IMG/VR virus record: IMGVR_UViG_3300002144_000620
Location: 89,962 to 153,961 of that record
From: a virus
Reading direction: 5' to 3' (one strand)
DNA length: 64,000 nucleotides
The notes under the pieces were generated by a model. That model was not told where the DNA came from. It did not search any database and saw only the letters and a program-made list of their open reading frames with translations. Position numbers and translations under genes: made by a program. This document shows positions 18,559 through 29,959 of the stretch, piece after piece; the stretch's first letter is position 1, and every line of letters begins with the position of its first letter.

Positions 18559-20714
18559 AAAATAGATTAATAGAGAACACGACTTTATCAACAAGTATAT
18601 TCCTAAATAATGAGGACCATACATCAGATAGGGATTTTGTTTTTCAAGACAGGTTAAACTTTGAAACTTTAGCTAACATAAATGGAATAGTTGACCTTGA
18701 AAGTGTTGAGTACAAACCAACAACCGAAAAAATTGAAGTAGATTTATTTTTCTTAAGATACTTAGATAAACCAGATATCCCTGAAATATCTAAGTATATT
18801 GAACCCGAATTTTTAACATACAGCATACCATACTTTAACCCCATTGCTGGTATAAAAGCAGGGTTTAGTTTAAGAGAACAACCAACCAGCGAATTACTAG
18901 AAATAAATGATTCTAATGGTTTAATATCACCCATAACAAACAATGAAGCTAACTTATCAGTATTTGATATAAATACGTTAAAACCACAGAAATTAATCGA
19001 TCCAATAGCCGAACTTATAAAAAAATATCCAGCTAAATCAGGGTACCCTCATTTTTATAATACGTTTACTTTTCCCTTATGGGATAACAAAGACGCTTGG
19101 GTGGACACTAAATTTGGTTTTAATAATAAAATATTTACATACAACTCATTCGTATTAATAGAGCTTTATGATAATTTTAATGTTGAAACACAAAAAAAGA
19201 TAACAACAATACCCATCTATATTTCGGATAGATATATGTTTAATGAGAAAACCACATTAAACGATACGAATAAACAAAAAAGACCTGTGTTTAATTTAAC
19301 AGAAGGTGTTGATGGGTTTTCCTTATTCTTTTTAGATAATTACAACACAAACGAATTTTACGCTAAATTCTATTTTTGGGACGCTTTAAACGGTACTAAA
19401 ATACAGTTTATTCCATCAGCAAAAACTAATCTAGACAAAAAATGGTTACAAACAACAAATGATTTTGACCAAAAGATTCTATATGTAAAGTACGAACTAA
19501 ACTACACAGATAAAACGTATAAAATATATGACCTAAATAAAAAATCTGGTAGATTTGATTTAGAGGCAACGGAACATTTAGATTTATATGAATTTGGTTA
19601 TGACGATTATTGGACCCAATATCCTATAATTAATAAACAACCAACAGATGTTATGGTACCAGTACCACCAAGACAATACGGTGAATTAATGTTATCATCA
19701 ACGTATATTAATAGGGAAGTAATCTATGATGATACCAACATGGTATCTAAAGATTTATTAACTGGTATACGAAATCTAGAGGGTTACGAGAACGTTGAAA
19801 TAACATTTTCATATAGTTATGACAATTATTATGAGGAGGTATTCGTTGATTCTACTTATTATTTCAATGTTTATGGTTCAAGTTTAGGTTATTTAACCCG
19901 ATTAGGTAATAACACACTAACAAATAAGGTATTAGGTTTATTAAAAACAACTAATAATATTTGTGTAAATACTGAGATTAATTCACATGAAATAAGTGCT
20001 GGTTCGGTACTGATTGATAATATAAGTAGTACAAATACATATGTTATTGAAGACATATACCTAACAAATTTATTGGTAAATTCAGATCAATCTGATACTA
20101 ATTTAACAACAAAAGGTTCACTAACACATAAGATTAAAAAAAATGTTAACTCTGATCCATCAATGTTTCATGAAGTAACTATAGTACCAAAAAGTATCGC
20201 CAATAAAGTTAATGATAAAGATATATTGAACCAGAATCTAACAGAAGCTTGGAATACCTACAAAACTAATAATGAAGAACAAACTGTTACATCGTCATAT
20301 AGTTCTAATGGATACCCACCCCCCACTCAGGGTAACCCAGTATTAGATGCTACTGTTGTCGCCACACAAACACAATTAGCACTTAAATTAATTAAAAATG
20401 AAAACATAAATATGTATTTTAATTTCGATGTTAATGAAGAAAATATAGTTAGTTTACTTAAAACGGATCCAAAATTAGTTAAAGAAAGGGGTATAACTAT
20501 AGTAATAGAATCTTTAGATAGTGTTATAAACTCTGATGAAGAGATAATATTAACGGTTAAACTATTTTTAGGTAGTGATTTCCTATATAATTTCGGTCTA
20601 ATTAAAAATTTAAAAATAACTGGTGATTTAAATTTAACTACTTATAAACTTTCAGAAGGACAGGATTCACAAAAAAGTACAATAAAAATACCATTAAATA
20701 TAACACTAAAATAA
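18552..20714 (+). CDS. Unknown baseplate/tail structural protein (720 aa)
   Basis: Unrecognised. Largely beta-rich and aromatic-rich (many Tyr, Phe, Asp and Asn), with a repeated LYEFGYDDYW/YSYDNYYEEVF type of texture and a Pro-rich turn near residue 590 (YPPPTQGNP). The C-terminal ~100 residues look like one compact sandwich domain (ITIVIESLDSVINSDEEIILTVKLFLG). It shares its stop with the next start (TAATG-type junction at 20714). The run of equally sized, tightly overlapped, non-enzymatic proteins after gp6 argues for a multi-component baseplate. Confidence 0.6.
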   Translation: MLKNRLIENTTLSTSIFLNNEDHTSDRDFVFQDRLNFETLANINGIVDLESVEYKPTTEKIEVDLFFLRYLDKPDIPEISKYIEPEFLTYSIPYFNPIAGIKAGFSLREQPTSELLEINDSNGLISPITNNEANLSVFDINTLKPQKLIDPIAELIKKYPAKSGYPHFYNTFTFPLWDNKDAWVDTKFGFNNKIFTYNSFVLIELYDNFNVETQKKITTIPIYISDRYMFNEKTTLNDTNKQKRPVFNLTEGVDGFSLFFLDNYNTNEFYAKFYFWDALNGTKIQFIPSAKTNLDKKWLQTTNDFDQKILYVKYELNYTDKTYKIYDLNKKSGRFDLEATEHLDLYEFGYDDYWTQYPIINKQPTDVMVPVPPRQYGELMLSSTYINREVIYDDTNMVSKDLLTGIRNLEGYENVEITFSYSYDNYYEEVFVDSTYYFNVYGSSLGYLTRLGNNTLTNKVLGLLKTTNNICVNTEINSHEISAGSVLIDNISSTNTYVIEDIYLTNLLVNSDQSDTNLTTKGSLTHKIKKNVNSDPSMFHEVTIVPKSIANKVNDKDILNQNLTEAWNTYKTNNEEQTVTSSYSSNGYPPPTQGNPVLDATVVATQTQLALKLIKNENINMYFNFDVNEENIVSLLKTDPKLVKERGITIVIESLDSVINSDEEIILTVKLFLGSDFLYNFGLIKNLKITGDLNLTTYKLSEGQDSQKSTIKIPLNITLK

Positions 20715-21598
20715 TGTACACTATTAACATAGATAATAACATTGAAAAATATAGGGTTACGCTAAATCTAGAATCTCACATAGACGCTAACGGTACGGTA
20801 ATACTACCATACTATAATGACCCTATGATACAACAAATTGAATCTACCATTGAAGAGGTATACCCATATAATGAAATGTTTAAACCAGCCGAAAAGTACA
20901 TTACAAATGATGTAATTATATCAACTGAAGATGAAGTTATTAAACACTTTAAGGAATCATCTGAAAAATATTTTATAGTTGGTTCAACAGATAGTAAATT
21001 TTCTTTATTAGACCTATCATTTACCATGGAAAGAGCTATGAATTTGGATATAGAGAATAGAGGGCAATTAAGTAAAACCTTAGTTAGAAACCCAAGAATA
21101 GATGAATTAGTTGATATTATTTCGAGAACAAATGGTGTTGAAAATGATAGTGCTAGACTTGAATTACAAGATATTGAAGAAACAATATCTGTTAACCCAG
21201 TAACACCAACCGCAGAAATTAGATATGGTAAAAGAATTGAAGTTAGTGGTACTAACGTAATTGGTATGATATTACTAGACACCGATATAAGAAAGGAGTA
21301 TGTACTTTATTTAGATACACAAAATCCTATATTTTATGTTGATAATCCTGATAATAACACTAGATTTAAATATATGCGAAATAATATAGATGAAAAGGTT
21401 ACACCTACATTAAATTATTATTCTGATACAATAGATGAACCAAAAGTTTTATCCGAAGTATTTATTGATAGAGGTGTTAATAACGCTTTTGAACCAATTA
21501 AAAAACTTAAAAATGTTAAAGACCTTAACGAGTTAACAAAAACTGGTTTTGGTTATTATAAAATAAATACGAGAGGATATAATTTTAAAGATAAATAA
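20714..21598 (+). CDS. Unknown tail-region protein (294 aa)
   Basis: No family recognised. The N-terminal ~65 residues are beta-rich (YRVTLNLESHIDANGTVILPYYND). A helical centre follows (LSFTMERAMNLDIENRGQLSKTLV...IDELVDIISRTNG), then a beta domain around residue 190 (EIRYGKRIEVSGTNVIGMILL). It starts one base into the preceding stop codon and is followed after six bases by the next gene. I infer a tail completion or connector role only from its position. Confidence 0.55.
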   Translation: MYTINIDNNIEKYRVTLNLESHIDANGTVILPYYNDPMIQQIESTIEEVYPYNEMFKPAEKYITNDVIISTEDEVIKHFKESSEKYFIVGSTDSKFSLLDLSFTMERAMNLDIENRGQLSKTLVRNPRIDELVDIISRTNGVENDSARLELQDIEETISVNPVTPTAEIRYGKRIEVSGTNVIGMILLDTDIRKEYVLYLDTQNPIFYVDNPDNNTRFKYMRNNIDEKVTPTLNYYSDTIDEPKVLSEVFIDRGVNNAFEPIKKLKNVKDLNELTKTGFGYYKINTRGYNFKDK

Positions 21599-21604
21599 AT
21601 AAAT

Positions 21605-22501
21605 ATGGCAATAGGTGTATACGGTGTTAAAAGACCAGCAGATGTCGACCCTTCAGATATAGAGGTAATTGTTTTATATAGTAAAAACAGGAACGCTACT
21701 GAAGCACAAAGAGTTACAAAATTAAGTGGTACTGATGTTATTCAACCAGTATTAGACCCAACAAATACATTAGAGGTACTTGGTGGTATGTATAACATGG
21801 AATTACCTAGATCAGTATTTAGCTCTAAAGGGTTTTATACGGTTTACATAAGACCAGCCCAAATTAGGTTAAATATTGAAGATTGTGGTGAATTAGCTAC
21901 ATTCACCGACATTAAAGGGTTAGTTTTTAATACAGCAAATGTACCAGACGCTTTTAGAAGTAAATTTACTAATAACGGTTTGGATGGTTATAGAATTGAA
22001 TATCTTAATGAAAATGGTAGTAAGATACCAAATCTTTATAGAATTACAACATCTTCTTTTATAGTCGAACCAGTACAGGTCGATACACCAAATAGTTCAG
22101 TAAAAACAATTAAATATACGTATAATAATATTGGTACGTTATTGTTCTGTACTGTAACACCAAATGCAGCACCTAGTTTTAAACCAACAGCAACACCATT
22201 TATTGGTTTTAAAGGACAAAGCGTAATTATAACAAATACTAATTTTACGCCACAAATACTTGAGGTTGAATTAGTTAATTATGACGTTGAAAGTTTAGCC
22301 ATAGCACTATATTCCGACCAAACAAAATCAATGGAAGATGGTATATATACGCTTTATGATTTTGATGGCAACATCTACGCACAGCACGATCTTTACGAGA
22401 TAAAAGATGCTGTTGATAATAAATTATATGAAGTAAGGACTAGAAGAACAACAATCGATACAACTAAAACATTAAATAATATAATAGGAAACAATGGCTA
22501 A
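21605..22501 (+). CDS. Unknown tail/baseplate connector protein (298 aa)
   Basis: Unrecognised. The sequence starts MAIGVYGVKRPADVDPSDIEVIVLYSKNR and continues as a beta-rich chain with a LPRSVFSSKGFYTVYIRPAQIRL segment at residues about 60-85 and a C-terminal segment DGIYTLYDFDGNIYAQHDLYEI. These read like two similar beta domains. It overlaps the 2478-residue gene by eight bases, so both products are probably made in fixed ratio and may form one sub-assembly. Confidence 0.55.
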   Translation: MAIGVYGVKRPADVDPSDIEVIVLYSKNRNATEAQRVTKLSGTDVIQPVLDPTNTLEVLGGMYNMELPRSVFSSKGFYTVYIRPAQIRLNIEDCGELATFTDIKGLVFNTANVPDAFRSKFTNNGLDGYRIEYLNENGSKIPNLYRITTSSFIVEPVQVDTPNSSVKTIKYTYNNIGTLLFCTVTPNAAPSFKPTATPFIGFKGQSVIITNTNFTPQILEVELVNYDVESLAIALYSDQTKSMEDGIYTLYDFDGNIYAQHDLYEIKDAVDNKLYEVRTRRTTIDTTKTLNNIIGNNG

Positions 22502-25500
22502 CCTTAGTTACACAAACACACCTTTAATAGCTCATCTGTACGACACCAGTGACGCAGCGTTAGAATCAGCCATCCAATTAGGTTGTTCTGGTTACAGAAC
22601 ATACAATATTAATGGAGAGAGTAAATACGTACCTTGTTCATCATTTTTGGCTTATGAAAATGCATTAAAGTTATATAAAATTCAAGGTGTTAATAACGCA
22701 GTTTCTGGCTTAGGTAGTTTGGGGGATAAAGCCGTTGGTCTACAATTTGCTAATTCTAAAGACGAGATATCTGGAGATCCTTATTTTACATTAGGTAACT
22801 TTTCTATTAACAAATCCGTAAGTGTAAAAAAAAATATAGGTAAAGAAGTAACTTATATTGGTGGTGATGTTAGCTATACAGCTGAAAGTATTAACGAAAG
22901 TAATCCTGGTAAAACAACCAATACAAGTGCTGTTGAGCAGGTAAATAAAAAAATTAATGATAATGTAACGGTAAGTGTATTATTTGATCGAAAGAAATTA
23001 CAAAACTACGTCTTATACGCAGCTCTTAAAGAAACTATAAAAAATACTGTTATTGAAATAACACAAAAATTTCCAGCTGGTTTAAGACTAAATGTGGTGG
23101 GTTTACAATCACCAACAGTAGAAGAATACAATTATTCACAAGGAACAGATACAGCTGAGTTTAAAGTAAACCTAAGTAATATATCTAACCCATTTCAAAT
23201 AGAATACACGAGTACTGGTAAAACAATTAACGATCCAGTTGATATAGCACCGATAAGAAATTTCTCTAAAAACTACAGTGATTACGTAATTTACTATCAA
23301 GACATTGAATATAAAATACTTAACGCAACATTACCAAAATCATATGAAGATTACGAAAATGGTATATATCTAACAATCGAAGGTGACCCATTTTCACTTG
23401 ACGCTAATCCAAATTTAACTGTAAATAGAACATTCTGGATCAAACCGAAATATCAAAAACATGACGAGTTTCAGAGTAACTTATCAGATATGGGTAAATT
23501 TTTATTAAATTATGATTTTGATAAAAAAAATTATGTTAGTGTAATAAGATATGTAAAGGTAACCGATAATGGTGTCGATATAAACGTAAACGAAACATTA
23601 ACATTCCCGCAAATAGATAAAGTTAATATTGATCTATTTGGTGATAAATTTGATAAGTATCTAACTAAATTAAATACTATATCAGATGATTTTGATTCAA
23701 CTAAAACTAATTTAATAACTAGATTCTTAACAACAGATTCATTAAAAGAATTTGATACGGATGATAGAAGAATTAATATAATGTTGGGTTTAATGGGTAA
23801 GAATTTTGACACCATCAGAAAATATATTGATGGTATAACGTATATGACAAATTTATCATATGATAAAATTGAAAATATACCAGATTTATTAACCAAAAAT
23901 TATGGTAACATGCTTGGTTTCGAGACATTTAATGTCGAAGATGAGAGTACTATAATGGAATCAATATTTAATTTAGAGGATTTAAATATTGAACCAGGAA
24001 TAACACCAGTTGAAATTGATATTGAACTTTGGAGGAGGATTTTTATAAACTCATTTTACTTATGGAAATCAAAGGGTACTAGAAAATCTATTGAATTTAT
24101 TTTAAATTTAGTTGGGTTACCAGATACAATATTTGAGGTTAATGAACACGTTTATGTCGCTAGACAAAATGTTGATTTTTACCAAAAAGCTTATGAAATA
24201 TACGGTGCTCAGTATAGTGACGAGACATTATTAACACTGGTACCTATAGATAAAGATGGATACCCAACAGTACCTGGTAAAGTTAAATACCAAGAAAGTG
24301 GTTTTAATATATCTATAGATAGTAAAAATTACGGTCCTTATGATTTTGGTAAAGAGTATATAAACGCTTACCAGTACGATGGTAACACACCGATTTTTAA
24401 ATTAGATAGGGTTACAGATAATGTTAAATCATGGGTATATTCAGAAGATAGGGTATTAAGATTATCCGAGGATACAGTTGGCTATACAGAGTATTACGAA
24501 GACGACTCACGATTAGTTGTTAACTCTAAAGAGTTAGAGGTATACCTATCATCAAATAAAATATTTGATTTTACAATGTATAGGTATCTATACCGAAACA
24601 ATATAACGGTAAATGAAGATTTGATGTTTAATCCCGAAAAGATCGTTAAAGCTGGTGTATTATCGTTTAACCAGTTTGTACAAAATTCTTTAGACGAGTT
24701 TATTAAACCAGATAACCGAAAAACAATAAGAACTTATCCTACATTAAGTAAAATTTATTATGATTATACTAAATTAACCGATACACGTGTTACAAATACT
24801 AAAAGTTTAGATTTCTTAAATAAATTTGATGGTTCATGGGTTAAATTAGTGCAACAATTTACACCAGCAACGTCAATACTAAATGCTGGTAAAAAAATAC
24901 AGAATAGTAAATTTATCGATAATAAATTTATTTACAAACACGGTTTAAACGATAGTTTAGGTTGGTTAGGGACCGATGGTTCTGAGTTCCAATACAAAGC
25001 TAACTTACCAGTTAATTTAGGTACAACAAATCCTTTCCAAACAAAAGGGTTTGCTAAAGATGCGTTTGTTGGTGAAACATCGACATTTACTGTAGAAGGT
25101 AAAAAGGGTTTAAATTACGTTGGTTATGACCCAACTATAAACGAATACTTTGGGTTTTATTATGGTATACAAGATGCTTGCAACACAATTGCCAGTGTAT
25201 ACTTATGGGATGGTGAAGAAAATTATGGTGATGACACGACTTATAACGGTAACATAAATATTACTGGTGATACAAATGGTGTTTTTGTAAAATACGAGAA
25301 TACTCTATACAGATTAAATACCAATAGAATGTTTACTGGTATTTTACCAACAATTAACACCAAAACGATTTACAAAGACAGTTACGTTGTGTTAGATAAC
25401 ACAAATAGTACCGAAACAATAACACTAAGCAGTGGTTCAGGTGAATACTTAATAGAATTCACACACAAAGGTCTGGATGATTTAGAGATATATGATGGTA

Positions 25501-28500
25501 CGACATCTGGTACTTTATTGGAAACAATTTATGGTGCTACAAATGATGGTAATGACACAGCGTATCACAGCACATTTATATTTAGTACAAATACTTTAAC
25601 AATAAAACGAACAACTAATATAGATGGAAATAAAAAGTTAAAAAACTTAAAAGTAATATTAAAATATGGTACTCCAGATAGTTTTACGATAAACAACCAG
25701 TTAGTTTACGAATCTATTGGATTTGGTACTGATAGTAGTACCGTATTATTTAATGACTCGTCATCTGTAAACATAAACGAAAGAAACTACTATATAGATG
25801 CTATCGGTATTGGACATGCTTACATAGCAAATGATATTGAATACGTATGTCCAGTACCAAAACCACACGTTTGTTATTTTGACTATAGCGGGTTAACTAT
25901 AAATATGGGTTCATTGGGTTACACAACTAGTACTTCTGGTACATATTATGATGAAACAGGTACAGAACTATCCATAAAACAATCTTTACACTACGGTTAT
26001 TCTAAAGATACGTCAGCAACAGAACCTACTGACGCTATTAAAGGTGTTTCGGGTGATTGGATAGTACCTTACAGAAAAAGTAATACTTGGACTAACGGAG
26101 TTACTTATTACAAAAATGATATAGTAACTTATTCTAATACTAATTATATTGTCGATAACATAAACGTAACTGGCACAAGCACAACACCAACAGGGTGTAC
26201 AATAACAACAATAGTACCAGGTAATTACGAAAACTTTTTAAGTCGAGCCAAAACTAGTCCATATATGCATATAGACTCAGCGAATATTAAAAAAGTTACT
26301 ATTGACAAATCTAAAGATGTGGTATCATTTAACCTAACCAAAGACATATACTTATATCAAGTATTTAGTGGGGCTACGGAAAATGAGACTTATAAAGTTA
26401 TTGATAATATATTGAATGATGAGTTATATATTAGCGATTCAACTACATTATCTTTTGACGGATTTTATTCCATAGATCAGGATAAAGTTGGTCCATTTTA
26501 TACACCAAATACCGAAGAAATATTAACACAAACATTAGATGATACACTATACCTAAATCCAGATAAAGTTAATTTTATTACAATTCAGTCACTTAACACT
26601 AGTTTTAATACCGATAACGATAAAATTGGTTTAGCTGATGGTTTTTATTTAGTTAGAAGTAACTCATTCCTTAAAATCGATGCTGATTTATATTTTGAAT
26701 CAACACAAACAAATACCCAAAATACGATTATTAGGTTACAAGATCAGTTTGATAATATTATATATGAACAGATATTTAGTTTCAGTGGTTCGGATAACCC
26801 ACAAGACAGGGTAGCTAGTATTAGTCACGAATCTTTATTCACTGTCGATACTAGAGTATACTTAACAGTATATCCAGAAACATTCGGTTGTACACTATCT
26901 AGATACGAAAAAATAGATATAGATTACATTAACCCAACAACATATTCGGCTATTGACGACCCTAGATTTAGAATTAATTTTAATGCTGGTAGAACAATAC
27001 TTAACGGTCATTATGTTGATGATGTATTATCAATTGAACCACTAGGTGATACCAATAATTACGATGTTGATCACTATATGTTTAAAACAGATAGTGATAC
27101 AGATACATATAAATTTAGACCTAAGTTAAATATAAATCAGTCATATGATGAAATTAATAATTTCGGTTTAATATTCGGTAAATATTATGAAAAATATAAA
27201 ACAACCAGCTCTATAGGTGATGTTAGTATATATGAGAAAAAATACAATAATGATAGGTTTAGTTTCGAAGTAAAGGTTAACACAAAAGAAGTATCGTTAT
27301 TATCGTCAAATAGTGCGTCACAATCTGGTGTAAATGTAACACATACTATAACTTCAACCAATAATTACCTAGGTAACACCCCACAAGAAATTGAAAACAC
27401 TGGTTTATCTAAAAGTATTATTTTTGGTAAATCACCTAAACCTAGAACGAATAAACTTAAAAAGTTAAATTTCCCATTTCTAAAATCATATAAAAATAAC
27501 ACACTCCTAAGTGACGTTAAATCAACAATTGATTTTATTGGACACGATGAAGGTTTAGTTGATTACGATTTATTAGATTACAATAGCGATTTAAAAACTA
27601 ATTTTATCAGTAAAACTAGATACTCAACAACAACAGGGTACTGGAAAAAAGAAAATGCTATATACTCAACAGAATTATACCAAGATATATTAAGTGTTGT
27701 ACCTGAATTTTCTGAAAATATAAATAACTATCAAATAAACGACATCGTAAAATTAATTTTAACGAATACGGATATTGTTGTTGAAAACGAAGATGGTACT
27801 ACCACAATAGAAAATAAAAATGTTGAGAGGTTATATGTTTGTATTGAAGATATAACAAGTAACCACCTAAGAAAAGAATCTGGTGCAATTGTTACTGGTG
27901 TAACTACTGGCCTAAATATACACCCTATATACCAACCAAATGGTGCTAGAGCTTGTTTTATACCGATAGAGAGATATGATTTAAAATCGTTTACACCCAT
28001 AGGTTATGATAAACATCAAAGAAGTAATTCTATTAGAACAAACCATAAACCTTACACATACGAACCTAGTAAAATATTGACGGGACTACCAACAGATCAA
28101 TTAGATATGGGTGATATAGTTAAAGTAATTGGTACGGGTACAACTTATAACTTATACCAATACGTTTACAATAAACCGTTACTTTACAATCTAAATAATA
28201 TATATAAAGTAGGTAGTTTTGTCTATCATAGCGACACCCCTACTAGCACAAATTATAGTTTTTGGTTAAAGATAGACGAATCATTTAATACTGAACCAGG
28301 TACCGAGACATCAGCAATTTCTTGGATGAAACTAGATTCAACCATACCTAGTGGTTACACATATCAATATAACTATGATTGGATAAGTGGTGATACTATA
28401 AATCTTTATCTAAACACAACATCTGCGACATACAATTGGGACCCTAATAAAATGAGTGAGTGGGATGGGTTAGAGATATCAAACTCATCACTACGAATAC

Positions 28501-29930
28501 CTAATTTACTTCCAACTGAAGCTGGTGTTGTGGGATACGGTTATTACGGACATCTAGTACCTTATACTGGTACCCAAAAAATAGCTTCCGACATGGTACC
28601 AAATTATATCAACCAAAATATATTAACTAATAATCAGCTAGATGGTGTTGATAATATTGGACAAATAACACTAGCAGGTAATTTATCTTGGGTATACACT
28701 GGTACAACTGGATCAATATATACTGGGTACACGTTAAATACTAATCTAATACAAAATGATTATTCGGATTTAATGTCAAACAACGTTAATAATTTAAGTC
28801 TAAATCTAGACAAAGCTAGCAGAAACATATCACCTTTATTCGAACTAATATGTTCGAACACAACAGATAATAGTATATATGATTACTCTAGTACAACAAC
28901 ATACGATTCAACATCAGAATACAACTACAAAAAATATGCTGTTGACAGAAATGTACTTTATCACGCTACAAGTATCAATACATTAGGTACACCACATACT
29001 AATACAACTCAGTGGGAAGAAAGAGACTTCATGTTGGTTAGTAAATATACCTTATACAAAGATAGAACTAGTATAAAAATTTATGATGGTATAATAGAAT
29101 CATTAAATGAAAATACTAAAAATAATTTATATTTCTTCGATAGCGATCTAGTCCTAAAAACATCTTTTACGGAAAATTATTTTAGTGGTACAACACAAGA
29201 TAATAAATTAGTTAATGGTTTAAACAAATTATTTGACGCTAAAAACGAGAACTTGAGAGATGTATATAGTTATGGTTTAACTGGTTTCAGAAAATCTGGT
29301 TCTGACATTATTATGGACTATTATTACGAAAGAGATGATAATAGTTTACCAAAAACAGGTGAGTTTATCGGTGGGCTAACAATTACTAACCCATGTGGGC
29401 ATAACGCTAAAGTTATCTTTGGTACATTATTTAATTTTAATGAATCTCTAGTTTCAATATCGGACGGTAGGTTACAACCAGCACCACCTTTAGCCGAACT
29501 AGCAGCATCTTTAGTCTCACCTAAAGCTAGGTTACTGATAAACCAAAACGGTGCATCGAATATGACCTTAACTATAAACGGAACAAATATAATAACATCA
29601 AATAGAACTGTTTTAAGTAAATCAATGGTCGATGATACAATCGTTATGGAAAACGGTGGGTATATAACAATTACAGTTACTTACGATACATTCAAAAACA
29701 AAACTATATACAAAGATGGGGTTGTTGATGAATACGTTTTATTTAACACTACTGACAATGGTATAGATAACGCATTTGTAACAGCAAATAAATCATTACA
29801 AGGTAAAATAGAAACTAGAACCATTACTTTAAAAGATGTATACGAGGATAGAGTTATTAAACTTGATTTTGAGGGTGCTAATTTCATAGAACTTGGTACT
29901 GTTGACCCTAAAGACTACATAGTATTATAA
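22494..29930 (+). CDS. Giant tail/baseplate protein with gpI-like segment and carbohydrate-binding-like modules (2478 aa)
   Basis: The largest gene in the window. Residues about 425-545 (KNFDTIRKYIDGITYM...ELWRRIFINSFYLWKSKGTRKSIEFILNLVG) resemble the P2 gpI/phage tail wedge signature, where a KGT(R) turn precedes a helix. Residues about 970-1050 form a CUB-like beta sandwich (LIEFTHKGLDDLEIYDGTTSG). Near 1198 (TWTNGVTYYKNDIVTYSNTNYIV), 1905 and 2130 are short W/Y modules like ChtBD3 carbohydrate-binding domains. The rest is beta-rich. It may combine a wedge core with receptor-binding arms (T4 gp7/gp10/fibre functions). No catalytic motif was seen. Domain assignments are by eye. Confidence 0.75.
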   Translation: MANLSYTNTPLIAHLYDTSDAALESAIQLGCSGYRTYNINGESKYVPCSSFLAYENALKLYKIQGVNNAVSGLGSLGDKAVGLQFANSKDEISGDPYFTLGNFSINKSVSVKKNIGKEVTYIGGDVSYTAESINESNPGKTTNTSAVEQVNKKINDNVTVSVLFDRKKLQNYVLYAALKETIKNTVIEITQKFPAGLRLNVVGLQSPTVEEYNYSQGTDTAEFKVNLSNISNPFQIEYTSTGKTINDPVDIAPIRNFSKNYSDYVIYYQDIEYKILNATLPKSYEDYENGIYLTIEGDPFSLDANPNLTVNRTFWIKPKYQKHDEFQSNLSDMGKFLLNYDFDKKNYVSVIRYVKVTDNGVDINVNETLTFPQIDKVNIDLFGDKFDKYLTKLNTISDDFDSTKTNLITRFLTTDSLKEFDTDDRRINIMLGLMGKNFDTIRKYIDGITYMTNLSYDKIENIPDLLTKNYGNMLGFETFNVEDESTIMESIFNLEDLNIEPGITPVEIDIELWRRIFINSFYLWKSKGTRKSIEFILNLVGLPDTIFEVNEHVYVARQNVDFYQKAYEIYGAQYSDETLLTLVPIDKDGYPTVPGKVKYQESGFNISIDSKNYGPYDFGKEYINAYQYDGNTPIFKLDRVTDNVKSWVYSEDRVLRLSEDTVGYTEYYEDDSRLVVNSKELEVYLSSNKIFDFTMYRYLYRNNITVNEDLMFNPEKIVKAGVLSFNQFVQNSLDEFIKPDNRKTIRTYPTLSKIYYDYTKLTDTRVTNTKSLDFLNKFDGSWVKLVQQFTPATSILNAGKKIQNSKFIDNKFIYKHGLNDSLGWLGTDGSEFQYKANLPVNLGTTNPFQTKGFAKDAFVGETSTFTVEGKKGLNYVGYDPTINEYFGFYYGIQDACNTIASVYLWDGEENYGDDTTYNGNINITGDTNGVFVKYENTLYRLNTNRMFTGILPTINTKTIYKDSYVVLDNTNSTETITLSSGSGEYLIEFTHKGLDDLEIYDGTTSGTLLETIYGATNDGNDTAYHSTFIFSTNTLTIKRTTNIDGNKKLKNLKVILKYGTPDSFTINNQLVYESIGFGTDSSTVLFNDSSSVNINERNYYIDAIGIGHAYIANDIEYVCPVPKPHVCYFDYSGLTINMGSLGYTTSTSGTYYDETGTELSIKQSLHYGYSKDTSATEPTDAIKGVSGDWIVPYRKSNTWTNGVTYYKNDIVTYSNTNYIVDNINVTGTSTTPTGCTITTIVPGNYENFLSRAKTSPYMHIDSANIKKVTIDKSKDVVSFNLTKDIYLYQVFSGATENETYKVIDNILNDELYISDSTTLSFDGFYSIDQDKVGPFYTPNTEEILTQTLDDTLYLNPDKVNFITIQSLNTSFNTDNDKIGLADGFYLVRSNSFLKIDADLYFESTQTNTQNTIIRLQDQFDNIIYEQIFSFSGSDNPQDRVASISHESLFTVDTRVYLTVYPETFGCTLSRYEKIDIDYINPTTYSAIDDPRFRINFNAGRTILNGHYVDDVLSIEPLGDTNNYDVDHYMFKTDSDTDTYKFRPKLNINQSYDEINNFGLIFGKYYEKYKTTSSIGDVSIYEKKYNNDRFSFEVKVNTKEVSLLSSNSASQSGVNVTHTITSTNNYLGNTPQEIENTGLSKSIIFGKSPKPRTNKLKKLNFPFLKSYKNNTLLSDVKSTIDFIGHDEGLVDYDLLDYNSDLKTNFISKTRYSTTTGYWKKENAIYSTELYQDILSVVPEFSENINNYQINDIVKLILTNTDIVVENEDGTTTIENKNVERLYVCIEDITSNHLRKESGAIVTGVTTGLNIHPIYQPNGARACFIPIERYDLKSFTPIGYDKHQRSNSIRTNHKPYTYEPSKILTGLPTDQLDMGDIVKVIGTGTTYNLYQYVYNKPLLYNLNNIYKVGSFVYHSDTPTSTNYSFWLKIDESFNTEPGTETSAISWMKLDSTIPSGYTYQYNYDWISGDTINLYLNTTSATYNWDPNKMSEWDGLEISNSSLRIPNLLPTEAGVVGYGYYGHLVPYTGTQKIASDMVPNYINQNILTNNQLDGVDNIGQITLAGNLSWVYTGTTGSIYTGYTLNTNLIQNDYSDLMSNNVNNLSLNLDKASRNISPLFELICSNTTDNSIYDYSSTTTYDSTSEYNYKKYAVDRNVLYHATSINTLGTPHTNTTQWEERDFMLVSKYTLYKDRTSIKIYDGIIESLNENTKNNLYFFDSDLVLKTSFTENYFSGTTQDNKLVNGLNKLFDAKNENLRDVYSYGLTGFRKSGSDIIMDYYYERDDNSLPKTGEFIGGLTITNPCGHNAKVIFGTLFNFNESLVSISDGRLQPAPPLAELAASLVSPKARLLINQNGASNMTLTINGTNIITSNRTVLSKSMVDDTIVMENGGYITITVTYDTFKNKTIYKDGVVDEYVLFNTTDNGIDNAFVTANKSLQGKIETRTITLKDVYEDRVIKLDFEGANFIELGTVDPKDYIVL

Positions 29931-29937
29931 AAATTAC

Positions 29938-29947
29938 TATATTTATA
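29938..29947 (+). promoter_or_regulatory. Candidate late-type promoter element TATATTTATA
   Basis: Identical decamer to those at 2488 and 34742. It lies eight bases after the stop of the giant gene and 12 bases before the ATG at 29960, in one of the few small gaps inside the tail block. Confidence 0.45.
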
Positions 29948-29959
29948 TAAAAACAAAAA

